This document shows, piece after piece, positions 9,670 to 13,527 of a stretch of DNA of 13,527 nucleotides. How positions within the stretch are numbered: position 1 is the stretch's first letter; the number at the start of each line of letters is the position of its first letter. A program made the translations under genes and the position numbers. The notes beneath the pieces are model-generated. The model saw only the letters and a program-made list of their open reading frames with translations, was not told the origin of the DNA and searched no databases. The stretch covers positions 1-13,527 of the forward strand of contig JAGBTR010000128.1 of NCBI GenBank assembly GCA_017631215.1, read 5' to 3'. Source of the DNA: Clostridia bacterium (lineage in GTDB: Bacteria > Bacillota > Clostridia > Oscillospirales > CAG-272).

Positions 9670-10173
9670 ATGGGAGACGCACCGATCAAAACCGTATGCT
9701 TTACGGGACACCGAGATATCATCAAGCCGCACGCCCTGCGACTGCCCGCGATGCTCAACGAGCGCATCTGCGCGCTGGTCGACCGCGGCGCACGCGATTT
9801 CCGCGCAGGCGGCGCACTGGGATTTGATATGGTGGCGGCACTGAAGGTGCTGGAGCTTCGTGAAACGCTCCCCATTCGGCTCGTCCTTTGCCTGCCCTGC
9901 CGCGATCAGACGCGTGGCTGGAGCGAGGCGGGCTGTCGTGCTTACCGTTACATCCTCGACCGCGCCGACGAGATCCACTACACCGCCGACCGCTACACGC
10001 CGACCTGTATGCTCGAGCGCGACCGCGCACTGGTGGACGGCAGTGACGTGTGCATCGCCTATTGCGTCAAAAACCGCGGCGGCGCGTTCTACACCTGCTC
10101 CTACGCCCTCAAGCGCGACGTGACGCTCATCAACCTGGCCGACGAGCTGCCACCGCTCTCATTCTACCGCTAA
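9670..10173 (+). CDS. YpsA/DUF1273-like SLOG family protein
   Basis: A 167-residue protein with a Rossmann-like SLOG fold signature. The N-terminal strand and loop VCFTGHRD (9-16) is followed by RAGGALGFDMVAALKVLELR (45-64), the Gly-rich nucleotide- or ligand-binding segment. Next come LVLCLPCRDQTRGW (71-84), ADEIHY, a TPTCMLERDRALVDGSD block (110-126), and a C-terminal RGGAFYTCSYA motif. These match the DUF1273 group related to Bacillus YpsA. SLOG proteins are thought to bind nucleotide-derived ligands, but the substrate here is unknown. The start is fixed by AAAAGGAGG 5 nt upstream. Its stop codon overlaps the ribosome binding site of the nitroreductase gene, so the two are co-expressed from the promoter at 9613-9641. 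Confidence 0.85.
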   Translation: MGDAPIKTVCFTGHRDIIKPHALRLPAMLNERICALVDRGARDFRAGGALGFDMVAALKVLELRETLPIRLVLCLPCRDQTRGWSEAGCRAYRYILDRADEIHYTADRYTPTCMLERDRALVDGSDVCIAYCVKNRGGAFYTCSYALKRDVTLINLADELPPLSFYR

Positions 10174-10186
10174 AGGAGGTCACCCA

Positions 10187-10771
10187 ATGAAAACGCTTCA
10201 GCTTCTCAAGGATAACCGCTCATACCGCCGCTTTGAGCCGCGACCGATCGAGGCGGACGAGCTCTCGACGCTGATCGAGGCGGCGCGCCTTTGCGGTAGC
10301 GGTGCCAATCTTCAGCAGCTCCGCTTCGTCCCCGTCTGCGGCGAGGATTGCGCGCGCGTGTTCCCCCACCTGCGTTGGGCGGGCTATCTGCCCGAATGGG
10401 ACGGCCCCGTCGAGGGCGAGCGTCCGACGGGATATATGATCATCCTCTGCCCCAAAACGTCCGAGGGCAAGTTCATCGTGGGCGTCGACGTGGGTCTTGC
10501 CGCACAGAGTATGCTGCTGACCGCCACCGATATGGGGCTGGGCGGCTGTATGTTCGCAAGCATCGACCGCGAGGCACTGATGCGTGAGCTGGGTCTGGAC
10601 GCCGAGACGTGGGCGGTCGCGCTGGTCATTGCGCTGGGTGAGCCGCGTGAACGCGTGGAGATCGTCCCCGTCATCGACGGCAACATCAAATACTACCGCG
10701 ACGCCGTCGGCACGCACTACGTGCCCAAGCGCAGCGCGCAGGAGTTGACGATCCATCCGAAAAAGAAATAA
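10187..10771 (+). CDS. Nitroreductase family flavoprotein
   Basis: A predicted FMN-dependent NAD(P)H oxidoreductase of 194 residues, typical of small nitroreductase-fold proteins. The N-terminus has the family FMN-binding RSYRRF (11-16) followed by the usual P-I-(x)n-L-(x)2-L-I-E-A-A-R layout. SGANLQQLRF (38-47) fits the SP.A.N.Q.W.F position. DVGLAAQSMLLTATDMGLGGCMF supplies the central helix and the Gly-rich flavin contact. ALGEPRE and YYRDAVGTHYVPKR form the C-terminal arm. The physiological substrate cannot be told from sequence. AAAGGAGGT (10172-10180) gives ideal spacing to the ATG and overlaps the preceding stop. A terminator follows at 10779. Confidence 0.88.
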   Translation: MKTLQLLKDNRSYRRFEPRPIEADELSTLIEAARLCGSGANLQQLRFVPVCGEDCARVFPHLRWAGYLPEWDGPVEGERPTGYMIILCPKTSEGKFIVGVDVGLAAQSMLLTATDMGLGGCMFASIDREALMRELGLDAETWAVALVIALGEPRERVEIVPVIDGNIKYYRDAVGTHYVPKRSAQELTIHPKKK

Positions 10772-10778
10772 CGCACCA

Positions 10779-10807
10779 GGGGGGCTTGTTGAAAGCCTCC
10801 CTTTTTT
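10779..10807 (+). terminator. Rho-independent terminator after the nitroreductase gene
   Basis: The arms GGGGGGCTT (10779-10787) and AAGCCTCCC (10793-10801) form nine pairs with one G-U around the loop GTTGA. Six T (10802-10807) follow directly. It starts 8 bp after the stop codon and ends the SLOG/nitroreductase operon. Confidence 0.9.
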
Positions 10808-10815
10808 CACCCCAT

Positions 10816-10846
10816 AAAAAAAGCCCGCCACCCTCGCGCGACGAGC
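10816..10846 (-). terminator. Probable intrinsic terminator of the nrdD-trxB operon (minus strand)
   Basis: Read on the minus strand, GCTCGTCGC (10846-10838) pairs with GTGGCGGGC (10831-10823) over nine positions, three of them G-U, with the loop GCGAGG. Seven U (10822-10816) follow immediately. On the plus strand the three wobbles become A-C mismatches, so the hairpin makes sense only for minus-strand transcripts. It lies about 120 nt past the trxB stop codon, convergent with the plus-strand terminator at 10779-10807. Confidence 0.6.
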
Positions 10847-10856
10847 ATTTTCAGCC

Positions 10857-10945
10857 AGAGGCAGTTGCTCTACCTCTTAACCTTTCCCATTGGTTAAAAG
10901 TTTTTTGGGGGGTGCGGGGGGACTTTTTTTCAAAAAAGTCCCCCC
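10857..10945 (-). other. Structured 3' region downstream of trxB (three stem-loops before the terminator)
   Basis: This non-coding stretch, read on the minus strand, contains three stem-loops. The first is a perfect 14-bp hairpin (10945-10932 with 10929-10916; arms G6-AC-T6 and A6-GT-C6). The second joins CTTTTAACC (10900-10892) and GGTTAAGAG (10882-10874) with one G-U and a 9-nt loop. The third joins AGAGGTAG (10877-10870) and CTGCCTCT (10864-10857) with one G-U and the loop AGCAA. The outer pairs of the second and third share bases 10874-10877. On the plus strand the wobbles would be A-C mismatches, which favours minus-strand RNA. It may be the 3'-UTR of nrdD-trxB, a small RNA, or a dispersed intergenic repeat; I do not recognise a named RNA family. 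Confidence 0.4.
10901..10945. repeat. Palindromic G6/T6 hairpin with mirror-repeat flank
   Basis: T6-G6 (10901-10912), then TGC, G6 (10916-10921), AC and T7 (10924-10930), then the inverted copy C-A6-GT-C6 (10931-10945). G6-AC-T6 pairs perfectly with A6-GT-C6 over 14 bp, leaving a 2-nt loop. The left part is also a near mirror repeat (T6G6...G6..T6). Homopolymer-rich palindromes like this are a common form of intergenic repeat in gut Clostridia (recollection, not tested here). No second copy is seen in this window. Confidence 0.55.
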
Positions 10946-10965
10946 GTTTTCCCGCTTAAAAACCC

Positions 10966-11880
10966 TTACCTTATAGCATCAATATAATCACACGCAGCCA
11001 GCGCGGCGACAGCGCCATCGGCGGCGGCGGTCGCTACCTGGCGGATACGCTTGCGGCGGCAATCGCCCGCGGTGAAGATACCGCTGACCGAGGTCAGGCA
11101 ACGCTCGTCGGCATCGACGTAGCCGCGGTCGTCCAGCTCGACCAGCTTGGCAAACGGCTCGTTTTGCGGCACCAGACCGATGGCAATGAACAGACCGTCC
11201 AGTGCGATCGTGTCCTCCTCACCGCTTGCCACACGGCGCACGGTAATACCGCACAGCTCGCCCTCACCGTGGTACGCATCCACGACCGTGCCGAGCAGGA
11301 TCTCGACGTTGTCCTTGGCGCGAAGCTGATCACGGAGCGACATCTCGCCCGTCAGATCGTCCAGATTCTGAATGACGTAGACCTTCTTTGCCAGCTCGGA
11401 GAGCAAAAGCGCCTCCTGCAGTGCCGAGTTTCCGCCGCCGACCACGCCGACCGTCTTACCCTCGTAAAACGCACCGTCGCAGACCGCGCAGAACGAAATA
11501 CCCTCACCGATCAGCTCCTCCTCGCCCTCAAGGCCGAGAAGTCTGTGGCGCGCACCCGTCGCAATGATGACAGCCGTCGCCTCGAACTCGCCGCCGTCCT
11601 CGGTCAGTACCGTCTTGCTCTTGCCGTTGTCACGAATGCCCGTGACCTCGGCCATTTCGATCTCAGTTCCCTGCGCGAGTGCCTGCTCGACCAGCTTTTC
11701 GGCAAACTCGTTGCCCGTCAGCGAGACGAAGCCGGGGATGTTCTCCACCTTGGGCGAGAACGTGATCTGACCGCCAAAGGTCTCCTTTTCGATAACCAGT
11801 ACGCTCTTGCCTGCGCGGCGGGCGTACACTGCGGCGGTGAGCCCCGCAGGGCCACCGCCGATGATGATAATATCATACAT
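10966..11880 (-). CDS. trxB: Thioredoxin reductase-like FAD-dependent oxidoreductase lacking the HRRxxxR NADPH motif
   Basis: A flavoprotein disulfide reductase of 304 residues, the usual size of low-molecular-weight TrxB. The FAD-binding GGGPAG (8-13) opens the protein and IIATGAR ends the first half. The redox-active pair is C131-A-V-C134 (SFCAVCDG). The second dinucleotide-binding domain has the Gly-rich GGGNSALQEA (148-157), and the C-terminal FAD contact is GIFTAGDCRRKRIRQVATAAADG. Where NADPH-dependent TrxB has HRRxxxR, this protein reads QNLDDLTG (171-178), so the 2'-phosphate-binding arginines are absent; NADH or another donor is possible. It lies 15 bp after nrdD on the same strand, and its AAAGGA ribosome binding site (11897-11892) overlaps the nrdD stop, so the two are co-transcribed. 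It probably reduces the redoxin domain fused to NrdD or a free thioredoxin. Confidence 0.9.
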   Translation of the reverse strand: MYDIIIIGGGPAGLTAAVYARRAGKSVLVIEKETFGGQITFSPKVENIPGFVSLTGNEFAEKLVEQALAQGTEIEMAEVTGIRDNGKSKTVLTEDGGEFEATAVIIATGARHRLLGLEGEEELIGEGISFCAVCDGAFYEGKTVGVVGGGNSALQEALLLSELAKKVYVIQNLDDLTGEMSLRDQLRAKDNVEILLGTVVDAYHGEGELCGITVRRVASGEEDTIALDGLFIAIGLVPQNEPFAKLVELDDRGYVDADERCLTSVSGIFTAGDCRRKRIRQVATAAADGAVAALAACDYIDAIR

Positions 11881-11895
11881 AGTGTTGCTTTTCCT

Positions 11896-13527
11896 TTACT
11901 GGTTCAGCATTTTCTTGATGTCGGACACGCCGGCACACTTGTGGACCTCGCCGTCCTTGACCACGACCAGCGTGGGAGCCTGCTTGATGCCCAGCTCGGT
12001 CGCCATCTCGGCGTGCTCGTTGGCCAGCAGCGTCTCGTAGACCACGCCCGCCTGATCGAGCAGCATCTTGGCGATCTTGCAGTTGGGGCAGCTTGCCGTC
12101 GTGAACAGATAGGTTCCGTCAGCGGTGCTTGCCTCGTCCTGGGCTGCTGCGGCGGTCTCCAGCTCGGGCGCGCCGTGCGTCAGCTTGGAGTTGGCAATGT
12201 CGTAGACCTTACGATCCTTGTACTCCTGCGACTTACCGTCGTTCCAGTTCTGAACGGGGCGGTAGTAGCCCGTGATACGGCTGTAGACCTCGGTCTTGCC
12301 ACCGCAGGTCGGGCACTCAAAGTGCTCACCGGCAATGTAGCCGTGATCCTTACAAACGGAGTAGGTGGGAGACAGCGTGTAGTAAGGCAGCTTGTAGTTC
12401 TCCGCGATCTTGCGGACCAGCGTTGCGGCGGCCTTCCAATCGGGCAGCTTCTCGCCAAGGAAGGCGTGGAAGACGGTACCCGAGGTGTACAGCGTCTGCA
12501 GCTCGTCCTGAATGTCGAGCGCGGTGAAGATGTCGTCGGTGTAGCCAACGGGCAGGTGAGACGAGTTGGTGTAGTAGGGCGTCTCGTCGGCCGTCTTGGC
12601 AGCCGTGATGATGTCGGGATAACGCTTGACGTCGTGCTTAGCCAGACGGAAGGAGGTCGACTCAGCAGGCGTAGCCTCGAGGTTGTACAGATCGCCGTAC
12701 TTCTCCTGATAGTCGGACAGTCTCTCGCGCATATGGTTGAGGACGTCCTGCGTGAACTTCTGCGCCTTGGGCTTGGTCAGATCCAGACCCAGCCAGTTGG
12801 CATTCAGGCACGCCTCGTTCATACCGACCAGACCAATGGTCGAGAAGTGGTTGGCGAAGGTGCCGAGGTATCTCTTGGTGTAGGGGTACAGACCCGAATC
12901 CATCAGCTTGGTGATGACCTCTCTCTTGACCTTGAGCGAGCGAGCCGAGATGTCCATCAGCTTGTCAAGACGCGCGTAGAAGTCCGCCTCGTCCTTGGCA
13001 AGGTATGCGATTCTGGGCATATTGATGGTAACGACACCGACCGAGCCCGTGCTCTCGCCGCTTCCGAAGAAGCCGCCCGACTTCTTGCGCAGCTCGCGCA
13101 GGTCGAGACGAAGTCTGCAGCACATCGAACGAACGTCGCTCGGCTCCATATCCGAGTTGATGTAGTTGGAGAAGTAGGGCGTACCGTACTTGGACGTCAT
13201 CTCGAAGAGCAGCTTGTTGTTCTCGGTCTCCGACCAGTCAAAGTTCGACGTGATGGAGTAGGTGGGAATGGGATACTGGAAGCCGCGACCGTTGGCATCG
13301 CCCTCGATCATGACCTCGATGAACGCCTTGTTCACCATATCCATTTCCTTCTGGCAGTCCTTGTACTTGAAGTCAACCTCCTTGCCGCCGATGATGCAGT
13401 TCAGCTCGGCAAGGTCAGCGGGAACGACCCAGTCCAGCGTGATGTTGGAGAAGGGTGCCTGCGTACCCCAGCGAGAGGGCGTGTTGACGCCGTAGATGAA
13501 GCTCTCGACGCACTTCTTGACCTGATC
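11896..13527 (-). CDS. nrdD: Anaerobic (class III) ribonucleoside-triphosphate reductase NrdD with C-terminal redoxin domain, 5' end outside window
   Basis: Oxygen-sensitive glycyl-radical enzyme that makes dNTPs from NTPs. The frame is open to the window edge, so the N-terminus (start and any ATP-cone) is missing; 543 residues are visible. The first part reads SFIYGVNTPSRWGTQAPFSN, a NrdD signature. The finger loop MCCRL (Cys codons 13122-13117) probably carries the thiyl-radical cysteine and precedes GSVGVVTINMPRIA. The zinc site is CxxH (12354-12343) plus CxxC (12315-12304). The glycyl-radical motif RITGYYRPVQNW has its Gly at 12270-12268. After an Ala/Glu-rich linker (about 12177-12118), the last 73 residues form a glutaredoxin/NrdH-like domain with active site CPNC (12090-12079) and a cis-Pro-like APTLVV. 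NrdG, the radical-generating partner, is not visible. trxB follows in the operon. Confidence 0.94.
   Translation of the reverse strand, partial: DQVKKCVESFIYGVNTPSRWGTQAPFSNITLDWVVPADLAELNCIIGGKEVDFKYKDCQKEMDMVNKAFIEVMIEGDANGRGFQYPIPTYSITSNFDWSETENNKLLFEMTSKYGTPYFSNYINSDMEPSDVRSMCCRLRLDLRELRKKSGGFFGSGESTGSVGVVTINMPRIAYLAKDEADFYARLDKLMDISARSLKVKREVITKLMDSGLYPYTKRYLGTFANHFSTIGLVGMNEACLNANWLGLDLTKPKAQKFTQDVLNHMRERLSDYQEKYGDLYNLEATPAESTSFRLAKHDVKRYPDIITAAKTADETPYYTNSSHLPVGYTDDIFTALDIQDELQTLYTSGTVFHAFLGEKLPDWKAAATLVRKIAENYKLPYYTLSPTYSVCKDHGYIAGEHFECPTCGGKTEVYSRITGYYRPVQNWNDGKSQEYKDRKVYDIANSKLTHGAPELETAAAAQDEASTADGTYLFTTASCPNCKIAKMLLDQAGVVYETLLANEHAEMATELGIKQAPTLVVVKDGEVHKCAGVSDIKKMLNQ

Noticed and set aside
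10847..10882. tRNA or tRNA remnant on the minus strand (GGTAGAGCAACTG resembles a D-arm)
   Set aside because: No acceptor stem, T-arm or GGTTCGA-type loop can be found around it; the bases are better explained by simple stem-loops.
10950..11000. Minus-strand promoter for an independent small RNA after trxB (TATAAG and TATATT within the trxB 3' end)
   Set aside because: No -35 element lies at a 16-18 bp spacing; the hexamers are likely chance in an AT-rich end of the gene.

Overview
The window is GC-rich, densely packed with genes and has strong AGGAGG-type ribosome binding sites. It carries a class III (oxygen-sensitive) ribonucleotide reductase and a Bacillota-style housekeeping cluster. 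This points to an anaerobic Bacillota, most likely class Clostridia and plausibly an Oscillospirales/Ruminococcaceae-like gut lineage; the assignment below class level is inference. There are no phage, transposon, CRISPR, rRNA or tRNA signatures, so most of the window is core chromosome.

Region 1 (1-9250, + strand) is one long same-strand cluster: a YybS/DUF2232-like membrane protein (5' end cut off), gdpP (c-di-AMP phosphodiesterase), rplI (bL9), dnaB (replicative helicase), tilS (tRNA-Ile lysidine synthetase), hpt (purine salvage) and ftsH (membrane AAA+ protease), closed by a strong intrinsic terminator. It joins two blocks that lie apart in Bacillus subtilis (yybS-gdpP-rplI-dnaC and tilS-hpt-ftsH). 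As given, dnaB has a 1-base frameshift near codon 40, and FtsH has Val in place of the usual pore-loop Gly.

Region 2 (9251-10807, + strand) holds a small DUF378 membrane protein with its own terminator. After it, a textbook sigma-A promoter with an extended -10 drives a YpsA/DUF1273-like SLOG protein and a nitroreductase-family flavoprotein, ended by another terminator.

Region 3 (10808-13527, - strand) is a convergent redox operon: nrdD (5' end outside the window), whose C-terminus is fused to a CPNC glutaredoxin/NrdH-like domain, followed 15 nt later by a thioredoxin-reductase-like flavoprotein (trxB) that lacks the NADPH-specificity HRRxxxR motif. Together they look like a short electron chain feeding anaerobic dNTP synthesis: flavoprotein, tethered redoxin, reductase active site. 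Downstream of trxB, about 150 nt form a chain of stem-loops whose non-Watson-Crick pairs are all G-U on the minus strand, so the structure appears to be read from the trxB strand. It ends in a minus-strand terminator.

The observations most worth a second look are the redoxin-fused NrdD with its atypical reductase neighbour, the structured RNA downstream of trxB, the dnaB frameshift and the FtsH pore-loop substitution.
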